DNA of 20,109 bases from JBMZCV01 sp049613665 (GTDB lineage Bacteria; Bacteroidota; Bacteroidia; Chitinophagales; UBA2359). A program made the translations under genes and the position numbers. The stretch covers positions 1 to 20,109 of the forward strand of contig JBMZCV010000089.1 of assembly GCA_049613665.1 (NCBI GenBank). The letters are read 5' to 3'. Below the pieces are notes generated by a model. It was not told the DNA's origin and made no database searches. It saw nothing but the letters and a program-made list of their open reading frames with translations. Below are positions 1-6,452 of the stretch, in pieces (positions within the stretch are counted from its first letter, which is position 1; every line of letters begins with the position of its first letter).

Positions 1-203
1 TTAATAATTAAAACTAATTATTAATATCGGATTTTTCTGTTTATAAAAACGCTTAGAAATAGTTAAAGAAACAGCAAAAAACGTTTACTTTGTCATATAA
101 AAGAGAAGGTAGAGAAAAAGAAACAATACGAAGAATGGAAAGAAGAACTAACAATTTAATAGGCTGTATTTCATAGTGTTTGATACTTAGAGAATAATTT
201 AGC

Positions 204-244
204 TACACCAACAAAACATAAAATGCAATGCCTTTGTTGGTGTA
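204..244. repeat. 12-bp perfect inverted repeat (hairpin)
   Basis: TACACCAACAAA at 204-215 is the exact reverse complement of 233-244, leaving a 17-base loop. There is no T-run on either side, so a classical intrinsic terminator is not supported. It could be a processing signal, an operator, or the 3' end of a transcript arriving from outside the window. Confidence 0.6.
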
Positions 245-259
245 TAAATCTGAGAGATT

Positions 260-335
260 TAACAAACTATAAATAAGAATTGATATAGATAAAAACGATA
301 AGGAAAGGTAGAAGGTTGAATTTTATAGTTTGTTA
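260..335. repeat. 14-bp perfect inverted repeat
   Basis: The arms TAACAAACTATAAA (260-273) and its exact complement (322-335) are separated by 48 bases. It lies 16 bases after the hairpin at 204-244. The function is unknown. The sequence is AT-rich, but a perfect 14-base arm pair is longer than expected by chance at this distance. Confidence 0.5.
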
Positions 336-501
336 GTTATTTTATTACTACATTTTAATTGCTAAACAATACAATACTTTGCTCACACTATATTTAATAA
401 ATTGCTTGAGATGCGTTATATATTGAAAAATAGGAGATATTTCGCTCTTAAATACTGAAAAACTAAACCACTAGATAAATGTAAGAAGTAAAAGAATTAA
501 G

Positions 502-1164
502 TTAATTTGCAAAAATATATTGTATCATATTTGCTCCCATTTTGAAAGCATTGTCACGAATTGTCTGTGAGTCATTGTGAATTTCTGAATCTTCCCAGCC
601 ATCACCCAAATCACATTCGTAAGTATAAAAACACACTAGGCGACCTTCATAAAACAAACCAAAACCTTGTGGAGCTTTACCATCGTGTTCATGTATTTTG
701 GGCAAACCATTTTGAAATGGATATGGCTTACGATAAATTTGATGCGAAAAAGGCAATTCGACAAAATCTAATTCAGGAAAAATTTTTTTCATAGCTGGCC
801 GTACATAAGGATCCATGCCATAATTATCGTCGATATGCAAAAAACCACCTGCCAACAAATAAGTTCTTAGGTTTTTAGCTTCATCATCTGAGAAAACAAC
901 GTTTCCGTGTCCTGTCATATGAATAAATGGCAAGTTGAAAAGTTCGGGACTTGCGGCATCTATTTCTACTTGCTCGCCTTGAATATTCATACCTAAATTT
1001 TGGTTGCAAAAATCAATCAAGTTTGGAATGGAAGTGTCACGGTTGGCATACCAATCTCCACCACCATTGTATTTTAACAATCCAAATTTAATAGTACTAC
1101 CTTCATCTAGTGCCGAAATATTGAATATGCTGATGAAAAGGATAAGCAAACTTATTTTTCTCAT
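502..1164 (-). CDS. DUF4159 domain-containing secreted protein
   Basis: A 220-residue protein with an N-terminal hydrophobic signal peptide (about residues 1-18) followed by a single DUF4159 domain. Recognisable family features include MTGHGNVVFSDDEAKNLR, the LLAGGFLHIDDNYGMD segment and FPELDFVELPFSHQIY. The family has no established biochemical role. Its fold is thought to resemble class I glutamine amidotransferase-like domains, but the catalytic residues are not evident to me. The length is normal for the single-domain form found in Bacteroidota, and the protein probably acts in the periplasm. It starts 47 bases after the hemCD stop on the same strand, with no terminator visible between them, so it is probably cotranscribed with hemCD. 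I infer no functional link to heme from that alone. Confidence 0.85.
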   Translation of the reverse strand: MRKISLLILFISIFNISALDEGSTIKFGLLKYNGGGDWYANRDTSIPNLIDFCNQNLGMNIQGEQVEIDAASPELFNLPFIHMTGHGNVVFSDDEAKNLRTYLLAGGFLHIDDNYGMDPYVRPAMKKIFPELDFVELPFSHQIYRKPYPFQNGLPKIHEHDGKAPQGFGLFYEGRLVCFYTYECDLGDGWEDSEIHNDSQTIRDNAFKMGANMIQYIFAN

Positions 1165-1211
1165 ATTTTTATTTTGTGCTTAAATCTTATTATTTATATT
1201 GTGTAAGAAAC

Positions 1212-2771
1212 TTAGTAGCAAATATCGGCCAAACTCGCTTCGTCAGCAGCATATGGCAAATGAATATTGTAATAACCCAACTCTTGTAAAGCCTTAGCTG
1301 TTGTTGTGCCGATAGCAATAATTTTTTGCGTTTTTTCAATTTGATACTTTTTGCAATAATTTTTTGCATTCAAAGGACTTGTAAAAACAAGTATATCACA
1401 TTTGGGAATAGAAAATTCGGAAACAGGAATGTTTTCGTAAACTGCCAAATCTGTAATTTCTTCTAAGTAAGCTTTACTATATTGCTGTACTGTTTGCAAC
1501 GAAGCACTAGCTTGTGGAAATAACACCTTTGCATTGATAGCTTGCTCACAAAAACTGATAGCTACTTTTTTAATATCATTTTTCTGCCCAACAAAATCGA
1601 CCAAATAACCCATTTTTTTGATGCTATTTGCAGTAGATGTACCAATAGCCGCAATTTTCAGATTTTTGGGTAATTTATTTTCTTGTTTGAAAAAAAACTC
1701 TACGGCTTTTTTACTTGAAAAAAACAGCCAATCATAATTTTCTAAATTCGCTTTAAAACTTAGGGCTTCAAATTTTAACAAAGATTTAGCAAAAATTTTA
1801 TGACCTTGATTTTCTAAAATGCGTTTGAAATAGCTTTTTTCATTCAGACTTCTGGAAATAAAAATATTTTTTTGTTCTGTATTTTTTAAATATCGGAGCA
1901 TCTGATTGATAGCGAGTTGTGGGGTATTGGCTTTTACAAAAATGCGTTTTGGCAATTCATTCCAAGCTGTCGCACGACTTGCCCAAACCTGATAAGTACC
2001 TTTTTTTGTTGTATTGCAATACACGCCGATAGGCTGCTGACAACCGCCACCTAATCTTTGCAAAATGCTTCGCTCAATGCACACGGTTTGACTAACAGCA
2101 GGAGCATTCATTTCTGAAACAATTTTTTGTAAAAGTGCATCTTGCTCTCTTATTTGGTAGGCTAAAACTCCCTGAGCAGGTGCAGGTATCGACTCTTGCA
2201 ACTTCAACTCAACTACTTTATAGTCATTTAGGTCAAGCTCAAGGCGTTTGAGACCAGCAGCAGCCAGCACAATAGCATCAAAACCATCTGCTAGTTTTGC
2301 GACTCTAGTAGGCACATTTCCCCTGATGTCTTTCATTTGTAAATCTGGCCGTATAGCCAACAATTGAGCTTTTCGTCGTGCCGAAGATGTGCCAACAATT
2401 GCATTTTTGGGCAAATATAATAGCTCACTATTATCGGTAATATTTTTATTAATCACGAGCCAGTCCATTGGGTCGGCTCGATACGAATTGCCTGCAATGA
2501 TTAAGCCAGGTGGATTTTCGGTAGGCAAGTCTTTGTAGGAGTGAATTGCCAAATCAATTTTTCCTAGAAAAAGTTCTTCTTCAATTTCTTTAGTAAAAAA
2601 ACCTTTTCCTTCCATTTTGGAAAAGCCTAAATCTTGCGTTTTGTCGCCTTTAGTTTTAATGATTTTCAACGCTACTTCGTAGCCTAGTTGTTCTATCTGT
2701 TTTTTAGAAAAATGAGCTTGCCACAATGCAAGTTTACTCCCTCGTGTTCCTATGATTATTTTCGGATTCAT
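1212..2771 (-). CDS. hemCD: Fused porphobilinogen deaminase / uroporphyrinogen-III synthase
   Basis: This 519-residue cytosolic protein carries two consecutive steps of tetrapyrrole synthesis. HemC polymerises four porphobilinogens into hydroxymethylbilane, and HemD cyclises this with D-ring inversion to uroporphyrinogen III. The HemC part (about residues 1-295) shows GTRGSKLALWQ near the start, HSYKDLPTE with the catalytic Asp at residue 81, and LGGGCQQPIGV, whose Cys244 is the expected attachment site of the dipyrromethane cofactor (Cys242 in E. coli). The HemD part starts near residue 300 (NIFISRSL) and runs to the end. HemD sequences diverge strongly, so that half rests on position, length and general pattern. 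I chose ATG at 2769-2771 because it opens directly into the conserved MNPKIIIGTRG. An in-frame TTG at 2837 would add 22 residues with no family match and would lie inside a palindromic site. The gene precedes the DUF4159 gene. Confidence 0.93.
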   Translation of the reverse strand: MNPKIIIGTRGSKLALWQAHFSKKQIEQLGYEVALKIIKTKGDKTQDLGFSKMEGKGFFTKEIEEELFLGKIDLAIHSYKDLPTENPPGLIIAGNSYRADPMDWLVINKNITDNSELLYLPKNAIVGTSSARRKAQLLAIRPDLQMKDIRGNVPTRVAKLADGFDAIVLAAAGLKRLELDLNDYKVVELKLQESIPAPAQGVLAYQIREQDALLQKIVSEMNAPAVSQTVCIERSILQRLGGGCQQPIGVYCNTTKKGTYQVWASRATAWNELPKRIFVKANTPQLAINQMLRYLKNTEQKNIFISRSLNEKSYFKRILENQGHKIFAKSLLKFEALSFKANLENYDWLFFSSKKAVEFFFKQENKLPKNLKIAAIGTSTANSIKKMGYLVDFVGQKNDIKKVAISFCEQAINAKVLFPQASASLQTVQQYSKAYLEEITDLAVYENIPVSEFSIPKCDILVFTSPLNAKNYCKKYQIEKTQKIIAIGTTTAKALQELGYYNIHLPYAADEASLADICY

Positions 2772-2776
2772 ATTGG

Positions 2777-2784
2777 CGAAAGTA
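2777..2784 (-). promoter_or_regulatory. Possible -7 box for hemCD
   Basis: Read on the minus strand this is TACTTTCG, one mismatch from the Bacteroidota -7 consensus TAnnTTTG. It ends five bases before the chosen ATG, so a transcript from it would be almost leaderless. I see no clear -33 partner. The call is tentative. Confidence 0.3.
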
Positions 2785-2828
2785 AGTATTTTATTTTTTT
2801 GCAAAAAATATGGTTTGTGTTTAAATGT

Positions 2829-2843
2829 AAGTGCCAAGCACTA
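2829..2843. promoter_or_regulatory. Palindromic operator-like site, copy 1 (hemCD)
   Basis: AAGTGCCAAGCACTA contains the perfect inverted repeat AGTGC-CAA-GCACT. It begins 58 bases upstream of the hemCD ATG. The identical 15 bases recur only once more in the window, just upstream of the Crp/Fnr gene. A dimeric regulator is the natural reader of such a site; that the neighbouring Crp/Fnr protein binds it is inference. It does not resemble the classical CRP (TGTGA-N6-TCACA) or FNR (TTGAT-N4-ATCAA) sites. Confidence 0.55.
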
Positions 2844-2856
2844 TTTAAATAAAAAG

Positions 2857-2867
2857 GTAACTGTTTA
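2857..2867 (-). promoter_or_regulatory. TAAAYAGTTAC motif, hemCD upstream
   Basis: Minus-strand TAAACAGTTAC, continuing into CC and a T-run. It points toward hemCD and lies 13 bases beyond the palindrome at 2829-2843. It is one of six exact copies in the window, all intergenic. Its role is unknown. Confidence 0.45.
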
Positions 2868-3007
2868 GGTATGGGCTTTTGAGATAAAAAATGAAGCTAT
2901 TTTCTTTTAGGCAAAGCTGTTTTTGAACTGAATAGCATCGCTCTTGAGTGAAAAAAAGCTGTCGCATAAATGGAAATAGGTATTTTTTAGCCAAAATTGC
3001 CATAACG

Positions 3008-3018
3008 TAAATAGTTAC
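3008..3018 (+). promoter_or_regulatory. TAAAYAGTTAC motif, between 3107-4069 gene and hemCD
   Basis: TAAATAGTTAC in the orientation opposite to the copy at 2857. The surrounding 15 bases (3005-3019, ACGTAAATAGTTACA) are identical to the minus-strand copy at 6419-6433, so conservation there extends beyond the core. Confidence 0.45.
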
Positions 3019-3106
3019 ATAAAAAGTAAGCTTGTGACCAACATTTTAAATAAGAAAAATGCTAGCTACAATGAGATGTCAATTTTTGTCTAACTACTGA
3101 TAGACT

Positions 3107-4069
3107 TTATTTTGCCCAGCTCATACCTACTTGGTCAAAATTGATGCCATTAATAATTAACCAATTTTTAATGAGTTCAACATCTTTATCTCCTTTTGTC
3201 ATACTAACTTTTAGCTTTTCAACCACAAATTCATCGGTAAAAGCAGTACGAAGGTCTGTCATAACAATATTTCGAAATACATTATCTGACATGAGTTTTT
3301 TTCTGAAAGCAACATCTAAATGAATATTGCAAACAGCACGATTAAATTCGTACCATGCAAAACCAATGATATTGCTTTTATCTCTAATTTGAATTGCTTT
3401 ATCAAAATTTGTTCGAGCTTTTGCAAAATCTGGCTCAGTTTGGTCTTTCAGCACAAAGCCCAACTGTCCATAAATGCTATGCAATTCTTCGTCCATATCA
3501 CTATCGGCCAGAGCCATAAAAATAGGAATGGTGCGTTCCATTTTTTGCTTGTTATCTTTCCAATTGTTTGAACGAATACTCTTAGCTTCATTGAGCATCG
3601 CAACTTTGGCTCGTGGCGATGAGTATTTGATAGAGTTTACTAAATCTGTTTCCGAAATATGTACCTTTGTAGATGTGTTTAAATATTGATTAACCAAATC
3701 CATGGCTTTAGCATCATCTTTATTTTGTGTATTTTGAGCCTTGATTTGGTCTTGCAAAGCATTTGTTGTTTGTCCCAATACTTTTTTGACTAAAGCCAAA
3801 CCGCCCCAACCACCAACAATAGCGGTAGCCAAAGATTTTACAAATTCTTCCAAGTCACCTTCTTCCTGAATGGTAAAAGTAAAATCTCCAGGAACTATCA
3901 TAAAAATGACGATAGAGCCAGCAATTCCAAAAAAACAATTGGCAATAAAACCAAGATTAATGCTGTTTTTGCTATCTCGGTGTGGAAATACCAAACTGCC
4001 TTCTTGAATACTATATATGAAACCTCCGAAAATGCCTGCAAAGCATATAATAAAAAATTCTATAAGCAT
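3107..4069 (-). CDS. Unrecognised membrane protein with cytosolic C-terminal region
   Basis: I do not recognise the family of this 320-residue protein. It has three likely membrane segments at about residues 2-20, 38-59 and 76-95, the third glycine-rich (IVGGWGGLALV). A soluble region of about 220 residues follows, rich in helix-forming, charged sequence. Residues around 195-245 (LHSIYGQLGFVLKDQ followed by FAKARTNFDKAIQIRDKSN) resemble one or two degenerate TPR-like helical hairpins: a YxxLGxxL-like helix, then an A-x-x-x-F-x-K-A helix. There is no catalytic motif that I can point to and no signal-peptide cleavage site, so it is probably anchored in the inner membrane with its bulk in the cytosol. 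It stands alone between the Crp/Fnr gene (150 bases upstream) and hemCD (335 bases downstream). The start ATG is the first in the frame and opens directly into the first membrane helix. Confidence 0.75.
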   Translation of the reverse strand: MLIEFFIICFAGIFGGFIYSIQEGSLVFPHRDSKNSINLGFIANCFFGIAGSIVIFMIVPGDFTFTIQEEGDLEEFVKSLATAIVGGWGGLALVKKVLGQTTNALQDQIKAQNTQNKDDAKAMDLVNQYLNTSTKVHISETDLVNSIKYSSPRAKVAMLNEAKSIRSNNWKDNKQKMERTIPIFMALADSDMDEELHSIYGQLGFVLKDQTEPDFAKARTNFDKAIQIRDKSNIIGFAWYEFNRAVCNIHLDVAFRKKLMSDNVFRNIVMTDLRTAFTDEFVVEKLKVSMTKGDKDVELIKNWLIINGINFDQVGMSWAK

Positions 4070-4122
4070 ATAATATCGTTTTTTATAATTTGAAACGCAA
4101 GTTAAAGTTTTTTACTTTGAGT

Positions 4123-4136
4123 TTAATAATTATTAA
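4123..4136. repeat. 14-bp perfect AT palindrome
   Basis: TTAATAATTATTAA is a perfect palindrome 54 bases upstream of the start of the 3107-4069 gene. It might be an operator, but the pure A/T composition makes chance plausible. Confidence 0.3.
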
Positions 4137-4219
4137 GTAAAAAAGAAACACGTTAGCATTTTATTTATTTTCAACTGTTTTCGTTTTAGCAAAATATTTA
4201 AAAACAAATAGCACAATTA

Positions 4220-4912
4220 CTAAGCTGTAATGGCAGCTTTTAGTTGTTTCATATCTCGAATTAAAAGTTTTTTTCTATCGAAATAAATATAATTTTTTTT
4301 GCGTAATTCATTCAAAATAGTTGTTACGGTTTGTCTAGAAGTACCTGTAATACTCGCAATTTCCTGATGTGTATAGAATTTTCTGACTAACATTTCATAG
4401 CCAATTCGTTTTCCATATTCACTACCTAAATCATGCAAAAACTCAATCACACGAGAGCGAGCATCTTTAAATACTAAAGATTCTAAGCGGCGTTGTGTTC
4501 GCAATAATTTGTTGCCAATGATTTGTGTAATTTGAATGCTAAATTCTTTATTTTTTTCCATCAAAGCACGGGTAATTTCGATAGGCAACACACATAGTGT
4601 GGTTTCTTCCATAGCTTGAGCAAATTCATTGCGTTTTTGTTCTCCTATCAAACCAAGCTCGCCGAATATTTCGTTTTTTTGCAAAATGGCTTTAATAATT
4701 TCACGTCCATCATCAGAATATGCACCAATCTTGATTCTTCCTTTTTCTATAAAATATATTTTATTAGAATTGTCATTTGGAAAATAAATAAACTCTCCTC
4801 GTTTTATTGTTTTTGGAGCAGGATGGTCAGCCATTTCAGAAATAGCAATAGGACAAAAGAAAACTTGCAACTTTGCTCCTTCTAAATACCATAAATCAGC
4901 ATTTTTATTCAT
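4220..4912 (-). CDS. Crp/Fnr family transcriptional regulator
   Basis: A 230-residue cytosolic DNA-binding regulator. Residues about 15-125 form the cyclic-nucleotide-binding-type beta roll (FIEKGRIKIGAYSDDGREII, then FGELGLIGEQ at 83-92). A long dimerisation helix follows at about 125-160, and then a winged helix with a clear helix-turn-helix (THQEIASITGTSRQTVTTIL, 181-200). Normal length for the family. The phosphate-binding cassette keeps Gly84-Glu85 but has Arg94-Asn95 where E. coli CRP has Arg82-Ser83, so cAMP binding is uncertain. Only two cysteines are present (20 and 107), too few for an FNR-type iron-sulfur cluster. The ligand is therefore unknown. A palindromic site 20 bases upstream of the ATG is repeated exactly upstream of hemCD, suggesting autoregulation and control of heme synthesis, which is inference. 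Confidence 0.9.
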   Translation of the reverse strand: MNKNADLWYLEGAKLQVFFCPIAISEMADHPAPKTIKRGEFIYFPNDNSNKIYFIEKGRIKIGAYSDDGREIIKAILQKNEIFGELGLIGEQKRNEFAQAMEETTLCVLPIEITRALMEKNKEFSIQITQIIGNKLLRTQRRLESLVFKDARSRVIEFLHDLGSEYGKRIGYEMLVRKFYTHQEIASITGTSRQTVTTILNELRKKNYIYFDRKKLLIRDMKQLKAAITA

Positions 4913-4931
4913 GTTTTTTATACTTTTTTTT

Positions 4932-4946
4932 AAGTGCCAAGCACTA
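4932..4946. promoter_or_regulatory. Palindromic operator-like site, copy 2 (Crp/Fnr gene)
   Basis: Exact second copy of AAGTGCCAAGCACTA, centred about 27 bases upstream of the regulator's ATG. That close position suits repression or autoregulation. Seven of the 15 bases are G or C in an otherwise very AT-rich region, which makes an identical pair by chance very unlikely. Confidence 0.6.
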
Positions 4947-4965
4947 ATTAATATAGCCTATTTGG

Positions 4966-5000
4966 GTAGCTAACGCATTGAAAATGAGCATGTTAGCTAC
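4966..5000. repeat. 9-bp inverted repeat
   Basis: GTAGCTAAC at 4966-4974 pairs exactly with 4992-5000 across a 17-base spacer. There is no T-run, so it is more likely an operator or RNA structure in the Crp/Fnr upstream region than a terminator. Confidence 0.4.
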
Positions 5001-5091
5001 TATAAAAGAACTGTTTATGTTAGATGTTTGACTAATAGAATTATGATTGTTTAAACCTTGATAGTTTTAAGTGAAAAAAATATTGAGATAA

Positions 5092-5102
5092 TAAACAGTT
5101 AC
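5092..5102 (+). promoter_or_regulatory. TAAAYAGTTAC motif overlapping a -7-like box
   Basis: TAAACAGTTAC followed by TTTTG, so that TACTTTTG at 5100-5107 matches the Bacteroidota -7 consensus. If used, it would drive rightward transcription with a leader of about 440 bases before the barrel protein gene. No clear -33 element is seen. Confidence 0.35.
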
Positions 5103-5184
5103 TTTTGTTATTATGGTTCAAGATAAGATTTTTTGAGTATAAAACTATGAAAAAAAGTACAAACTTTTTTGATAATCATTTTGT

Positions 5185-5471
5185 ACTAGCAATTTTGGTC
5201 AAAAAGTGTGTGTTTTCGTTTATATTTCGATTTTTTTGCTCTATATGATGTATTTAAACAGCAAATTTTGTGCTAATTTGTTTGAAACCAATATGTTAAC
5301 TCCTATAAAAAGTATCTTTTTTTTGACAAAAAGTTTAAAATATTTTTTTAATGAAAATGTCATATAAACAAAAAAAAACTATGAAAATAGACACTAATAT
5401 GCTTTAAACTATTGAATGTCTTATTCAATCTAACATCATAATTGTTCAGCACTAGCAATTTTGATTAAAAA
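5185..5471 (+). repeat. Imperfect direct repeat upstream of barrel protein
   Basis: ACTAGCAATTTTGGTCAAAAA (5185-5205) recurs as a two-mismatch copy at 5451-5471; the first 12 bases are identical. The copies are 266 bases apart, the second ending 75 bases before the ATG of the barrel protein. This could be a duplicated regulator site. Confidence 0.35.
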
Positions 5472-5546
5472 AACTGATTTTTTTAATTTCAAAAGCTTAT
5501 TGTTGAATACTTTTATTTGATATAAAAATACAAAAACAACATAGCT

Positions 5547-6341
5547 ATGCAAAAATCCATGTTTATAATTATCGGCATTTTAATGAGTTTGTTTTGCTTC
5601 AATGATATAGCTTCGGCACAAAGCACTGTAAAAGACCAATATGGCAAAACGATAAAGCGAAAGTCCGTACCAAGTCAAAAAGTACCCGCAACATCTAACT
5701 CAACAAGAGCTAAAAGAACACCATCAAATGGTGTGAAAATTGGTTTGGGAGGTTTAGATTTTGGTTTTGGGAGTCTTATGCACGAAATGAGCTTTGATGC
5801 TCCTGCCGAATATCCAGATTTGAAAATCGATTTTGGCAAATCTATTCACGCCACCATACACACACTTCGCCTTTCTGCTCCTTTAGGAACGCCTTTTGTT
5901 AGTTTCAATAGCAGCTTTGCTTTTACTTTTAGAAACTATTCTTTCAGCAATTCAAATGTTTTGCAGCCCAATACTTCTACACTTGTTTTTGCTCGCCCTG
6001 TGGAAGAGTATGATGTCAATTGCTTGCGAACAACGCATTTAGAAGTTCCTTTGATGGTAACTTTTAGCAATCGCCCAAATCAAAAAAACAAATCACTCAA
6101 AGGAGGAATTGGAGTTTATGGAAGCTATATGATAGGTAGCAAATTGAAATTGAAAAATGAAGATGATAAGCAGATTATAAAAGACGATTATTTGCAAAAC
6201 AAATTGGGATATGGCGTAATAGGAAGATTAGGTTATGGCCCTGTTAGTGCTTTTGTAAAATATCAACTCAATTCGGCTTTTGATGTTGATGTAGCTCCAG
6301 ATATGAGACCTTTTAGCGTTGGTTTAAGCATTATTCCTTAG
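5547..6341 (+). CDS. Outer-membrane beta-barrel family protein
   Basis: A 264-residue exported protein. Residues 1-24 are a typical signal peptide ending ASA before QS. A very basic, proline- and serine-containing linker follows (about 25-62, many Lys/Arg). From about residue 63 the pattern is of alternating beta strands rich in glycine and aromatics, such as VKIGLGGLDFGFGS, FNSSFAFTFRNYSF, GGIGVYGSYMIGSKLKL and GYGVIGRLGYGPVSAFVKYQL, ending in strand-like sequence with hydrophobic residues near the C terminus. This is the look of the PorT/OMP_b-brl_2 type of small Bacteroidota barrels. The exact family and function are not identified; a structural or T9SS-accessory role cannot be told from the sequence. 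It is monocistronic, read toward a shared terminator with the M43 protease gene. Confidence 0.7.
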   Translation: MQKSMFIIIGILMSLFCFNDIASAQSTVKDQYGKTIKRKSVPSQKVPATSNSTRAKRTPSNGVKIGLGGLDFGFGSLMHEMSFDAPAEYPDLKIDFGKSIHATIHTLRLSAPLGTPFVSFNSSFAFTFRNYSFSNSNVLQPNTSTLVFARPVEEYDVNCLRTTHLEVPLMVTFSNRPNQKNKSLKGGIGVYGSYMIGSKLKLKNEDDKQIIKDDYLQNKLGYGVIGRLGYGPVSAFVKYQLNSAFDVDVAPDMRPFSVGLSIIP

Positions 6342-6383
6342 ATTTTTTCTGCTAAAAATATTTTTCTAACAAAAATAAAAAAC

Positions 6384-6419
6384 GCACTTTTTCCGAGCTG
6401 GAAAAAGTGCATTTTTTTT
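6384..6419. terminator. Bidirectional intrinsic terminator
   Basis: An 11-base perfect stem (GCACTTTTTCC at 6384-6394, complement at 6400-6410) with a 5-base loop and eight T after it (6412-6419). On the other side an A-rich tract (from about 6370) gives a T-rich tail in the minus direction. It lies between two convergent genes, so it probably ends both. Confidence 0.85.
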
Positions 6420-6430
6420 GTAACTATTTA
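6420..6430 (-). promoter_or_regulatory. TAAAYAGTTAC motif next to terminator
   Basis: Minus-strand TAAATAGTTAC immediately adjoining the T-run of the bidirectional terminator. Here it lies downstream of both convergent genes, which argues against the motif being simply a promoter element. Confidence 0.4.
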
Positions 6431-6452
6431 CGTTTTTTATGTAAAAGAAAAA

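Larger units (their letters stand above)
1..501. other. Gene-free AT-rich stretch with hairpins
   Basis: I find no credible gene here; all frames are broken into very short pieces. The left edge is an inverted repeat (1-10 against 15-24, loop AAAC), and two further perfect inverted repeats lie at 204-244 and 260-335. On the minus strand this is the region downstream of the DUF4159 gene, so some of the structures may act in 3' end formation, although none has a convincing T-run. A near match to the recurrent motif TAAAYAGTTAC is seen around 57-66. Confidence 0.6.
2772..3106. other. hemCD upstream region, no gene
   Basis: This 335-base gap separates the membrane-protein gene from hemCD on the minus strand. 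I see no coding sequence or tRNA. It holds a palindromic site (2829-2843), two copies of TAAAYAGTTAC in opposite orientations (2857-2867 minus, 3008-3018 plus) and a possible -7 box next to the ATG. The rest is featureless AT-rich sequence. Confidence 0.6.
4913..5546. other. Divergent 634-base intergenic region
   Basis: No gene is visible; every frame is broken. It should hold the promoters of the Crp/Fnr gene (leftward) and the barrel protein (rightward). Recognisable elements are the palindrome at 4932-4946, a 9-base inverted repeat (4966-4974 against 4992-5000, GTAGCTAAC), a TAAAYAGTTAC motif at 5092-5102 overlapping a TACTTTTG box (5100-5107), a 7-base palindrome at 5411-5429, and an imperfect direct repeat (5185-5205 and 5451-5471). 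The remainder is low-complexity A/T. It is long for so compact a neighbourhood, so a small RNA is possible but not shown. Confidence 0.5.

Noticed and set aside
1..501. tRNA or small protein gene in the left flank
   Set aside because: I saw no cloverleaf or T-loop sequence, and the longest ATG frames are around 15 codons.
561..794. Plus-strand 77-codon frame antisense to the DUF4159 gene
   Set aside because: The minus frame shows conserved family motifs and a signal peptide; the plus frame shows neither.
2772..2837. Extended hemCD N terminus from TTG at 2837
   Set aside because: The 22 extra residues have no HemC homology, TTG is the weaker start, and it falls within a palindrome duplicated in another promoter.
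2777..2842. Sigma-54 promoter suggested by TTGGCAC in the palindrome (minus strand)
   Set aside because: The -12 element (TTGC with proper spacing) is missing at both copies, and the symmetry explains the sequence better as an operator.
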